This document shows, one piece after another, positions 1 to 5,493 of a DNA stretch of 7,444 nt (its first letter is position 1; every line of letters begins with the position of its first letter). The notes under the pieces were generated by a model. It was not told the DNA's origin. It made no database searches and was given only the letters and a program-made list of their open reading frames with translations. Source of the DNA: Myxococcales bacterium (GTDB lineage Bacteria > Myxococcota > Polyangia > Polyangiales > Polyangiaceae). A program made the translations under genes and the position numbers. Where the stretch lies: contig JAGQIY010001078.1 of assembly GCA_020430865.1 (NCBI GenBank), positions 1 through 7,444 on the forward strand, written 5' to 3'.

Positions 1-360
1 CGCTGGCTGCTGCTCGTCGAGGCTACGCCGCACCTCGTCCATGTCGAGCTCCTTGACCTTGGCGATGAGCTTGTCGAGGGCTCCAGCGGGCACCATGCCG
101 GGCTGGTTCGCCAGCAACACCCCGTCACGCAGCACCATCAGCGTGGGGATCGCCCGGATCTGAAACGCCGCTGCCAGTCCGCGCTCCGCCTCCGTGTCAA
201 TCTTGCCGAACTTGACGTCAGGATGGCGCTCCGACGCCGACTCGAACACCGGGGCGAACATGCGACAGGGTCCGCACCACTCGGCCCAGAAGTCCAAGAG
301 CACGATCCCTTCCTTCACGGTTTCGTCGAAGTTTTGCTCGGTTACCTTGATTGTCGCCAT
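1..360 (-). CDS. trxA: Thioredoxin, C-terminal end outside the window
   Basis: Cytoplasmic thiol-disulfide oxidoreductase that reduces protein disulfides and is normally recharged by thioredoxin reductase. The 120 visible residues give a full thioredoxin fold. The catalytic WCGPC motif is at residues 28-32, preceded by LLDFWAE, and the cis-proline motif IPT is at 71-73. The ATG at 360 has a GGAGG ribosome site four bases upstream. The classical domain ends near residue 105. An acidic/basic helical tail (LDMDEVRRSLDEQQPA) then runs out of the window with no stop, so the protein is longer than the usual ~109 residues; either a short tail or a further domain is possible. It lies 116 bp downstream of the ECF sigma gene on the same strand, which suggests a redox effector of that unit. 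The family call is near certain; the operon link is inferred. Confidence 0.95.
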   Translation of the reverse strand, partial: MATIKVTEQNFDETVKEGIVLLDFWAEWCGPCRMFAPVFESASERHPDVKFGKIDTEAERGLAAAFQIRAIPTLMVLRDGVLLANQPGMVPAGALDKLIAKVKELDMDEVRRSLDEQQPA

Positions 361-385
361 GTGGCCTCCGTCCTCGATCCGCCTG

Positions 386-403
386 CGGTCCCGGCTGGGA
401 CCG
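386..403 (-). promoter_or_regulatory. Stem-loop in the leader of the thioredoxin gene
   Basis: A perfect 7-bp GC-rich inverted repeat (CGGTCCC / GGGACCG) with a 4-base loop lies in the 116-bp gap between the sigma-factor stop and the thioredoxin start. It ends 25 bases before the ATG, just ahead of the ribosome site. No T-run follows on the minus strand, so it is not a classical terminator. It could be an attenuator, an mRNA-stability element or a processing site. The structure is seen directly; the function is unknown. Confidence 0.4.
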
Positions 404-476
404 AGCGGCGCTTGCTGCGTTTCCTGGGGGTGAGAGCCGCACCGCATCAAAAGGGTTCGGGGCTCCAAGCAGCCGC

Positions 477-1301
477 TCAGCCGCTGGCCAACGCCTGCTT
501 CAGCGCGACCCGCACCAGGCGCTGAACGTCCTCGGGCACGGGAACGTTCGGGGCAGCGGTACGGCACATGGCCAGACTCTGCTTCAGGCTTTCGCAGGTC
601 GTCCGGCAGTGCGCGCAGTTTTCCAGATGACGCTCCATGCGCTCGCAGGTCTCGCGGCTGATCTCGTCCTCGAGGTGCTGAGAGAACAGCTGCAGCACAT
701 CGGGGCAGCTCGGCCCGGCGGAGTCGCTCGGCTGCTCGTTCAACAGCGGCAGCATCTGATTCCGCACGGCAATTCTTGCTCGATGCAGGCGGCTCTTCAC
801 CGCCTGCACCGAGATGTCGAGTACCTCCGCGACCTCCTGTGCGCTCAGTCCCTCGACGTCGCGCAACACCAGGACCTCGCGATACATCGGCTCGAGGCTC
901 CCGATGGCCCGCTCCAGCGCTTCCTGGATCTGCTTTCCGGCGACGGCGTCCTCGGGCAGCCTGCCCCCATCGGCCATGGCGATCACCTGCTCTCCGACCT
1001 CGGTGTCCAGGGAGCGCTCCACCTCGGGTGCGAACTTGGAGCGCCGACGCTTCTTGATGCAGAAGCTGCGTGCGATGCTGTAGAGCCAAGTCGAGATGGA
1101 TGAGGCGCCGCGGAAGTCGCGAACACCGCGCGCTGTGGCGATCAGGGTATCCTGCAGGACGTCCTTCGCGTCCTCTGGATCACGGCACATGCGCATCCCG
1201 AACCGGTAAACCTGGTTCTGGTAGCGGGCGAGCAGCGCCTCGAGGGCGGCAGCGTCACCGGATTTGGCGGCTTGCAGGAGCGCGTCGTCGCTGTCGTCCA
1301 T
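477..1301 (-). CDS. ECF sigma factor with fused cysteine-rich (zinc anti-sigma-like) C-terminal domain
   Basis: Group 4 (ECF) RNA polymerase sigma factor of 274 residues, longer than the usual ~180-200 because of an extra domain. Region 2 spans about 20-90 (RYQNQVYRFGMRM, then DAKDVLQDTLI and the -10-binding STWLYSIARSF). Region 4 spans about 125-185, with the -35 helix-turn-helix near LSAQEVAEVLDISVQAVKSR. From about 195 a domain carries Cys 199, 219, 229, 232, 236 and 246. It includes HLENCAHC (H225-x3-C229-x2-C232), the signature of zinc-binding anti-sigma factors. Similar fusions include the Myxococcus CorE type, in which the domain binds metal and switches the sigma factor on and off; that match is from memory. 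The chosen ATG follows an AAGG site 10 bases upstream and clears the kinase stop; longer in-frame starts would overlap the kinase gene. The gene follows the kinase by 43 bp, so cotranscription is likely. Confidence 0.93.
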   Translation of the reverse strand: MDDSDDALLQAAKSGDAAALEALLARYQNQVYRFGMRMCRDPEDAKDVLQDTLIATARGVRDFRGASSISTWLYSIARSFCIKKRRRSKFAPEVERSLDTEVGEQVIAMADGGRLPEDAVAGKQIQEALERAIGSLEPMYREVLVLRDVEGLSAQEVAEVLDISVQAVKSRLHRARIAVRNQMLPLLNEQPSDSAGPSCPDVLQLFSQHLEDEISRETCERMERHLENCAHCRTTCESLKQSLAMCRTAAPNVPVPEDVQRLVRVALKQALASG

Positions 1302-1344
1302 CGAGCGATAACCTTGCGCCCCCACGAGCGGAACACAAGCCCGC

Positions 1345-2859
1345 TCAGCCTCGCGGCAGCGCAATGAAGAAGGTCGAGCCCTCCCCCGGCACCGACTCGA
1401 GCCAAACCCTTCCTCCATGGCGCTCGACCACACGCTTGACGATCGCCAGTCCGATGCCCGTTCCGGGGTACGCCTCGCGGCCGTGCAAGCGCTGGAAGAT
1501 CTCGAAGATCCGCTCGGCGTGCCTGGCCTCCACCCCGATGCCGTTGTCAGCCACCGAGATCACCCATTCGCCTGGACGCTGCTCCGCGTGCACCTTCACG
1601 CGCGGCGTCGTCCCGGGCGCCACGTACTTGATGGCGTTTCCGATCAGGTTCGTGAACACCTGCCGCAACTGGGCGGCATCCCCGGCGAGGGTCGGCAACT
1701 CATCACACTCCACGCGAGCGCCGCTGGCCTCGATCGCGGCCGCCAGCAACTCGCTGGCCTCCGACACGATCGCGTTCAGGTCGGTGGGCACGCTTGGCTT
1801 CGCGTCGGATTGAACTCGCGAATAGAGCAACAGATCGTCGATCAGACGGCGCATACGCTGGGCCCCATCGACCGCGTAGGCGATGTACTTGTCTGCCTTC
1901 TCATCGAGCTGACCGCGATAACGCTTGGCGAGGAGCTCGCTGTACATCGCCACCATCCTCAGGGGTTCCTGCAGATCGTGAGAGGCCACATATGCGAAGC
2001 GCTCCAGATCGGCGTTCGAACGCTGGAGCTCCTGATTCGTTCGCTGTAGCTCCGCCTCCACGCGGCGACGCTCGGTGACGTCACTGAACACCATCACGGT
2101 GCCTTGCTGGCCTTCGCCAACGATGGGACGCGCGGCGATCGTGAAGGTCGCGTCCTCCTCGCGACCCTTGGGACGCACCAGCAAGTCCCGGTCCGCCTGT
2201 CCCCGCTCGACCTCCAGCGCATCGAACAGCGCCGTCCGCTCGGCGTCCAGGCGCGCACCGTCCTCGGGTCTTCTCAGGGCGTAGTCCGTCGCCCAGTTCC
2301 CTACGGCACTACCCACGACGTCCTCACCGAGCAACGCGCGACTCGCGGCGTTCGCCATCGCCACGCGCCCCTGCGGGTCGACGACCACGACGCCCGCGCC
2401 GAGGCTCGAGAGCACCGCCTCCAGCTTGGCTTTGGCGTCAGCAAGCTCGCGAGTCCTCGCTGCGACCTCCCGCTCCAGACTCTCGGGTGTGCGCAAGCTG
2501 AGCGCCCGGGGAACGACCGGGATCAGCGCGATGACGGTGCCCCAGGAGATCACGGCCGTGAACAGCTTCACCACGCCGTCCAAGCGATAGATCGGGTGCC
2601 AGAAGATGATCGCCTCGATCAGGTGCACCGTTCCGCACGAGGCGATGAAACCGACGAACAGCCAGAAGATGCGCGGAAACGGGATGTCCTTGCGCTTGAC
2701 CACGAAGACCGCGAGCACGCTGGGGATCGCCATGTAGGCCGCGAAGATGCTCAGATCCGAGAGGATATGCAGCCAGCCATGGCCTTCCGTCCAGCGACCA
2801 CAGTGCCAGCGTGCCGGGAAATCATCGGTGTCGAGCAGCTTGAGCAAGAACTCCAGCAT
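1345..2859 (-). CDS. Membrane sensor histidine kinase with ETR1-like ethylene/copper-binding domain
   Basis: Hybrid-free sensor kinase of 504 residues in the inner membrane. Residues 1-125 contain three hydrophobic helices and match the plant ethylene receptor sensor domain. Asp35, Tyr42, Pro46, Ile72, Cys75 and His79 correspond, at a constant offset of ten, to ETR1 Asp25, Tyr32, Pro36, Ile62, Cys65 and His69. The Cys-x3-His pair (CGTVH) holds Cu(I) in ETR1. A short coiled coil (about 126-148) leads to a PAS domain (about 145-265), a second coiled coil, then HisKA with phospho-acceptor His294 in ASHDLQEPLRMV. The ATPase domain has an N box (NLIGNAIKY, 404-412), G1 (DNGIG, 438-442), F box (IFEIFQ) and G2 (GTGIGLAI). 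A strong AGGAGG lies four bases before the ATG. There is no receiver domain and no response regulator nearby; the next gene downstream is an ECF sigma factor. The ligand (Cu, ethylene or another small molecule) is inferred from the motif only. Confidence 0.95.
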   Translation of the reverse strand: MLEFLLKLLDTDDFPARWHCGRWTEGHGWLHILSDLSIFAAYMAIPSVLAVFVVKRKDIPFPRIFWLFVGFIASCGTVHLIEAIIFWHPIYRLDGVVKLFTAVISWGTVIALIPVVPRALSLRTPESLEREVAARTRELADAKAKLEAVLSSLGAGVVVVDPQGRVAMANAASRALLGEDVVGSAVGNWATDYALRRPEDGARLDAERTALFDALEVERGQADRDLLVRPKGREEDATFTIAARPIVGEGQQGTVMVFSDVTERRRVEAELQRTNQELQRSNADLERFAYVASHDLQEPLRMVAMYSELLAKRYRGQLDEKADKYIAYAVDGAQRMRRLIDDLLLYSRVQSDAKPSVPTDLNAIVSEASELLAAAIEASGARVECDELPTLAGDAAQLRQVFTNLIGNAIKYVAPGTTPRVKVHAEQRPGEWVISVADNGIGVEARHAERIFEIFQRLHGREAYPGTGIGLAIVKRVVERHGGRVWLESVPGEGSTFFIALPRG

Positions 2860-2962
2860 TGTCCCTCCTGAATCCGCGCGGTTAGGCCAGCGGCCGAGGC
2901 CGAGCTCGAAGCGCCACGCCGCGTCGGCACGCGCCGGCGATCCGGCCGATGGGCCGGCAAAG

Positions 2963-2984
2963 GTTTCGAGCTTGTCTCAGAAAC
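2963..2984. promoter_or_regulatory. Imperfect dyad, possible operator
   Basis: The inverted repeat GTTTC-GAG ... CTC-A-GAAAC pairs eight bases around a 5-base centre with one bulged A. It sits in the divergent region at the boundary between its GC-rich and AT-richer halves, about 100 bp from the kinase start and about 190 bp from the methyltransferase start. A binding site for a dimeric regulator of either operon is possible. The symmetry is seen directly; the role is a guess. Confidence 0.25.
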
Positions 2985-3078
2985 GTATCGGTATGCCAAC
3001 TTAGCCCACGAAGCTCGACACAGTGCGACAGGAATCGGGTGCTGAGCTTGCGAGACAGGCCGGAAGCCGTTATCAACG

Positions 3079-3106
3079 TTGCCCAGCAAATGGTTGCTGC
3101 TGCAAT
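3079..3106 (+). promoter_or_regulatory. Weak candidate sigma-70 promoter for the betaine operon
   Basis: TTGCCC (3079-3084) and TGCAAT (3101-3106), separated by 16 bases, each match four of six bases of the -35 and -10 consensus. Transcription would start near 3113, giving a leader of about 58 bases. The candidate lies wholly inside the half-site array, which would fit repression by occlusion. The match is poor enough that chance cannot be excluded. Confidence 0.22.
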
Positions 3107-3116
3107 CATTGCGCAA
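3079..3116. promoter_or_regulatory. Array of six alternating TTGC/GCAA half-sites, candidate operator
   Basis: Half-sites alternate in orientation: TTGC 3079, GCAA 3086, TTGC 3094, GCAA 3102, TTGC 3109 and GCAA 3113, with spacers of 3, 4, 4, 3 and 0 bases. The three TTGC copies are exactly 15 bp apart. The second pair has the TTGC-N4-GCAA layout of the core of the E. coli MarR operator, and the last pair is the perfect palindrome TTGCGCAA. The array ends 54 bases before the methyltransferase start, where a promoter would be expected. A MarR-type regulator lies just beyond the two methyltransferase genes. Binding by that regulator is inferred. Confidence 0.45.
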
Positions 3117-3155
3117 CTAAGCATCCGCCCTGACTCCGCGCAGCAGGTGCGGGAG

Positions 3156-3161
3156 AAGGAG
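3156..3161 (+). promoter_or_regulatory. Ribosome binding site fixing the GTG start of the first methyltransferase
   Basis: AAGGAG, nine bases before GTG at 3171 and six before TTG at 3168. Earlier in-frame starts (ATG 2949, ATG 3090, GTG 3147) lack a comparable site. The GTG start places the conserved VQD(F/Y)G segment at about residue 15, close to its position near residue 8 in the cyanobacterial enzyme. Confidence 0.75.
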
Positions 3162-3170
3162 TATCGTTTG

Positions 3171-4013
3171 GTGTCGAGCAAGATCGAAGCGGGTAGTTCG
3201 CGCGGGGGGGCAGTTCAAGACTTCGGGGATCAGCCCCTCTCGGTACGAGAGACCAACCACTATCACGAGGAGTACATCCACTCCTTCGTCGACAAGTGGG
3301 ATGAGCTGATCGACTGGGACGCCCGCTCCGAGTCCGAGGGCGCCTTCTTCATCAACCACCTCAAGCAGCGTGGTGCGAAGAAGATCTTGGACGTCGCGAC
3401 GGGCACTGGCTTCCACTCGGTCAGGTTGATCGAGGCCGGCTTCGACGTGGTGAGCGCGGACGGCAGCGCCGCGATGCTCTTCAAGGCCTTCGAGAACGCG
3501 CGGCGGCGCGGCCACGTCCTGCGCACGGTACAAGCCGACTGGCGCTGGCTGAACCGCGACATCCACGGCAAGTTCGACGCGGTCGTCTGCCTCGGCAACT
3601 CGTTCACGCACCTGTTCTCGGAGAACGACCGACGCAAGGCGCTCGCAGAGTTCTACGCGGCCCTGCGCCACGACGGGATCCTGATCCTCGATCAACGCAA
3701 CTACGACACCATCCTCGACGCCGGGTACTCGAGCAAGCACACGTACTACTACTGCGGCGACGAAGTCTCGGTGAAACCCAGCCACGTAGACGAAGGCCTC
3801 GCGCGCTTCGACTATGGGTTTCCTGACGGATCCAAGTTCCACCTGAACATGTTCCCTCTGCGCAAGGCCTACATGCAGCGGCTTCTGGGCGAGGTCGGCT
3901 TTCAGTCGGTGGAGACGTACGGCGACTTCCAGGAGACCCACCGGGAAGAGCAGCCCGACTTCTTCATTCACGTCGCCGAGAAGCGCTACCGCACGACGAA
4001 GGAGGCTGAATGA
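3171..4013 (+). CDS. gsmt: Glycine/sarcosine N-methyltransferase (glycine betaine synthesis)
   Basis: Cytoplasmic SAM-dependent enzyme that methylates glycine to sarcosine and sarcosine to dimethylglycine, the first two steps of betaine synthesis from glycine. The 280-residue protein aligns almost throughout with the ~265-residue Aphanothece halophytica enzyme as I remember it. Shared blocks include the HYxxEYI and KWDELI(D/N)W segments, SAM motif I LDVATGTGF (73-81), Asp97 after strand 2, CLGNSFTHLF (140-149), LILDQRNYD (171-179), KHTYYYCGD (189-197) and HLNMFPLRK (224-232). Arg176 in DQRNY corresponds to Arg169, reported as substrate-related in the Aphanothece enzyme. The first ~14 residues are extra and poorly conserved, so the GTG or TTG start is slightly uncertain. 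A run of seven Gs lies at 3204-3210. The stop overlaps the next start (ATGA), so the two products are coupled. It differs from mammalian-type GNMT. Confidence 0.95.
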   Translation: MSSKIEAGSSRGGAVQDFGDQPLSVRETNHYHEEYIHSFVDKWDELIDWDARSESEGAFFINHLKQRGAKKILDVATGTGFHSVRLIEAGFDVVSADGSAAMLFKAFENARRRGHVLRTVQADWRWLNRDIHGKFDAVVCLGNSFTHLFSENDRRKALAEFYAALRHDGILILDQRNYDTILDAGYSSKHTYYYCGDEVSVKPSHVDEGLARFDYGFPDGSKFHLNMFPLRKAYMQRLLGEVGFQSVETYGDFQETHREEQPDFFIHVAEKRYRTTKEAE

Positions 4014-4843
4014 GCCAGACCACAGGCGCGGTGGATACCGCCCGGGACTACTACAACAGCGAAGATGCCGACTCCTTCTACTCCTCGATTTGGGGGGGAG
4101 AGGACATCCATATCGGCCTCTACGAAGGCGCTGAAGACGCCATCTTCGACGCCAGCCGACGCACCGTCGCGCACATGGCCTCCCAGATCGAGGGCCTCGA
4201 CACCCACTCGAAGGTGCTCGACATCGGCTCGGGTTACGGCGGTGCTGCCCGCTACCTCGCGAAGACCTACGGCTGTCGCGTCACGGCGTTGAACCTGGCG
4301 GAGGTGGAGAACCAGCGCGCCCGCAAGCTCAACCAAGAGCAGGGCCTCGCGGACAAGATCGAGGTGATCGACGGCAGCTTCGAGAAGCTCCCCTTCCCTG
4401 ACGAAAGCTTCGACGTCGTGTGGTCGCAAGACGCGATCTTGCACAGCGGCAACCGCAGCGCCGTGATCCAGGAGGTCGCGCGAGTGCTACGCGCCGGTGG
4501 CCAGTTCATCTTCACCGATCCGATGGCTTCGGACAGCTGCCCCGACGGGGTGCTCCAGCCAATCCTCGATCGGATCCACTTGGCGAGTCTCGGCTCTCCC
4601 AAGTTCTACCGCGAGGCCGCGAAGGCGAACGGCCTCAGCGAGGTCGGCTTCGAAGAGCTGACTCACCAGCTCTCCACGCATTACGGGCGTGTGCTCCAGG
4701 AGACCGTGAAGCGCGCGGACCAGCTCCGAGGCAAGATCGCGCCCGACTACATCGAGCGCATGAAGGCCGGTCTGCAGCGCTGGGTCGACGGCGGGGAACG
4801 CGGCTACCTGAGCTGGGGCATCTTTCGTTTCCGCAAGGCATGA
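4010..4843 (+). CDS. sdmt: Sarcosine/dimethylglycine N-methyltransferase (final betaine step)
   Basis: SAM-dependent methyltransferase that converts sarcosine to dimethylglycine and dimethylglycine to glycine betaine, completing the pathway begun by the overlapping upstream gene. The protein has 277 residues, the usual family length. Visible features are the N-terminal DYYNSEDADSFY and IWGGEDIHIG blocks, SAM motif I VLDIGSGYGG (69-78), NQEQGLADKI (108-117), the active-site strand WSQDAILHSGNR (138-149) and FTDPM (168-172). Pro171 and Met172 fall exactly where the Aphanothece dimethylglycine enzyme has the residues linked to dimethylglycine use. A GGAGG site at 4001-4005 inside the previous gene serves the ATG at 4010. 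A seven-G run sits at 4092-4098. Product betaine is a compatible solute for salt or desiccation stress. No betaine transporter, MetK or SAH hydrolase gene is in the window. Confidence 0.95.
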   Translation: MSQTTGAVDTARDYYNSEDADSFYSSIWGGEDIHIGLYEGAEDAIFDASRRTVAHMASQIEGLDTHSKVLDIGSGYGGAARYLAKTYGCRVTALNLAEVENQRARKLNQEQGLADKIEVIDGSFEKLPFPDESFDVVWSQDAILHSGNRSAVIQEVARVLRAGGQFIFTDPMASDSCPDGVLQPILDRIHLASLGSPKFYREAAKANGLSEVGFEELTHQLSTHYGRVLQETVKRADQLRGKIAPDYIERMKAGLQRWVDGGERGYLSWGIFRFRKA

Positions 4844-4869
4844 GCTTCGTGGGGGTCGCCCCGCGCTCA
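4841..4869. terminator. Hairpin in the convergent gap, possible terminator
   Basis: The outer stem TGAGC/GCTCA (4841-4845 with 4865-4869) and the inner stem GGGG/CCCC (4852-4855 with 4859-4862), separated by an internal loop, overlap the stop of the dimethylglycine enzyme. They lie in the 51-bp gap facing the convergent MarR gene. There is no T-run on either strand, so intrinsic termination would be weak. The symmetric structure could act in both directions. Confidence 0.3.
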
Positions 4870-4894
4870 GCCAGCCTCGAACCGATCGTCGCTG

Positions 4895-5416
4895 CTAGCC
4901 CTCGCCGTCGGCCTGCTTGATGTCCTCGCCGAGCACCAACAGGGGCGCCGCGTCGAGATCGGTCGCGTCCATCAGCGAACTGATGCGGCGCAGCGCGCTG
5001 AGCAGATGATCGCGTTCCCCTGGCTCGAGGGCCTTGAAGCGCGCAACGAACGTCTCTTGCAGCGGCGTGGGGAGCGTCTGGTAGCGCTCCAGACCCGCGG
5101 CCGTCAGCGATAGGCAGACCTTGCGTCGATCCACCGCGCGCCGTTCACGCGCCACCAGGCCAGCCGTGACCAGGCGGTCCACGATACGAGAAACGGTCGC
5201 CGCCGAGAGGGTCACCGATTTGCCCACCATGGCCACGGTGATCTCCGCGTCGCGCTCTCGTTCGTCGATTTCGCCGATCGCCTTCAGACACATCAACTGC
5301 GGCACGGTGAGTCCGGCCTCGCTCGAGAGGTACTTCGAGTGTTCGGAGATGCGGCGCACGATCTGTCGGATCGAGCGCAACACCTCGTGGGCAACGTCAG
5401 GGTCCTTCTCCGCCAT
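4895..5416 (-). CDS. MarR-family regulator, EctR/CosR-like, probable regulator of betaine synthesis
   Basis: Dimeric winged-helix DNA-binding protein of 173 residues. Helix 1 carries EVLRSIRQIVRRISEHSKYL (11-30), followed by GLTVPQLMCLKAI (35-47). This pattern is typical of the EctR/CosR branch, which controls ectoine and glycine betaine genes. The recognition helix is about 69-86 (TLSAATVSRIVDRLVTAGLV), and the wing holds the conserved D96-R97-R98 and LTAAG. The ATG at 5416 has a GAGG site five bases upstream; a longer frame back to 5521 would run through the terminator and into the preceding gene. It is convergent with the betaine genes, 51 bp away, and separated by a terminator from the gene before it, so it is probably its own transcript. 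Family is certain; the subgroup and target are inferred from sequence resemblance and location. Members may repress or activate. Confidence 0.93.
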   Translation of the reverse strand: MAEKDPDVAHEVLRSIRQIVRRISEHSKYLSSEAGLTVPQLMCLKAIGEIDERERDAEITVAMVGKSVTLSAATVSRIVDRLVTAGLVARERRAVDRRKVCLSLTAAGLERYQTLPTPLQETFVARFKALEPGERDHLLSALRRISSLMDATDLDAAPLLVLGEDIKQADGEG

Positions 5417-5460
5417 GCGGACCTCGGAGTCAGTCCCGGCGCCGCCCCGGCTGCAAGGCG

Positions 5461-5488
5461 AAAAAGCGCAGAATCGTCCAGCTGCGCT
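5461..5488 (-). terminator. Intrinsic terminator after the DUF6178-like gene
   Basis: On the minus strand, a 7-bp GC-rich stem AGCGCAG/CTGCGCT with a 10-base loop is followed at once by a T-run (five Ts counting the last stem base). It starts six bases after the stop of the DUF6178-like gene, the classical position. It should end the tetR-DUF6178 transcript and leave the MarR gene dependent on its own promoter in the remaining ~45 bp or within the hairpin region. Confidence 0.65.
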
Positions 5489-5493
5489 GGGAC

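Larger units (their letters stand above)
2860..3170. other. Divergent intergenic region (kinase / betaine genes)
   Basis: A 311-bp stretch without a convincing gene. The half near the kinase (2880-2960) is very GC-rich and holds a CCGGCC-GATG-GGCCGG hairpin at 2942-2957. The half near the betaine genes is markedly more AT-rich and holds the dyads listed separately at 2963-2984 and 3079-3116. Reading frames that cross it are upstream extensions of the flanking genes without ribosome sites. Both outward promoters should lie here. No strong sigma-70 or sigma-54 promoter toward the kinase could be recognised by eye. Confidence 0.7.

Noticed and set aside
440..476. Possible terminator just after the sigma-factor stop
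   Set aside because: Only a 4-bp GGCT/AGCC stem, and the TTTT lies nine bases away; not convincing.
351..1103. 250-codon plus-strand frame opposite the sigma factor
   Set aside because: Shadow of the sigma gene; the translation matches no fold and lacks a ribosome site.
1326..1346. 6-bp inverted repeat at the kinase stop (GAGCGG/CCGCTC)
   Set aside because: No T-run follows and the sigma gene continues 43 bp later; too weak to call a terminator.
1302..1433. Longer sigma-factor start at 1433
   Set aside because: It would overlap the kinase gene by 89 bp and add 44 residues not found in ECF proteins; the start at 1301 has a ribosome site and begins directly before region 2.
1417..2871. Two long plus-strand frames (1417-2049 and 2104-2871) opposite the kinase
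   Set aside because: Both mirror the kinase codons; the translations are rich in Arg, His and Gln without motifs.
2942..2957. CCGGCC-GATG-GGCCGG hairpin as a terminator or riboswitch in the kinase leader
   Set aside because: No T-run and no recognised riboswitch core; short GC palindromes are common in DNA of this composition.
2949..3170. N-terminal extension of the first methyltransferase to ATG 2949 or ATG 3090
   Set aside because: The added residues have no counterpart in the family and would place the half-site array inside the gene; the AAGGAG site supports GTG 3171.
3117..3971. 284-codon open frame on the minus strand
   Set aside because: Antisense to the glycine/sarcosine methyltransferase, whose sequence is unmistakable; no ribosome site or recognisable domain.
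3986..4444. 152-codon minus-strand frame
   Set aside because: Antisense to the dimethylglycine methyltransferase, with no independent support.
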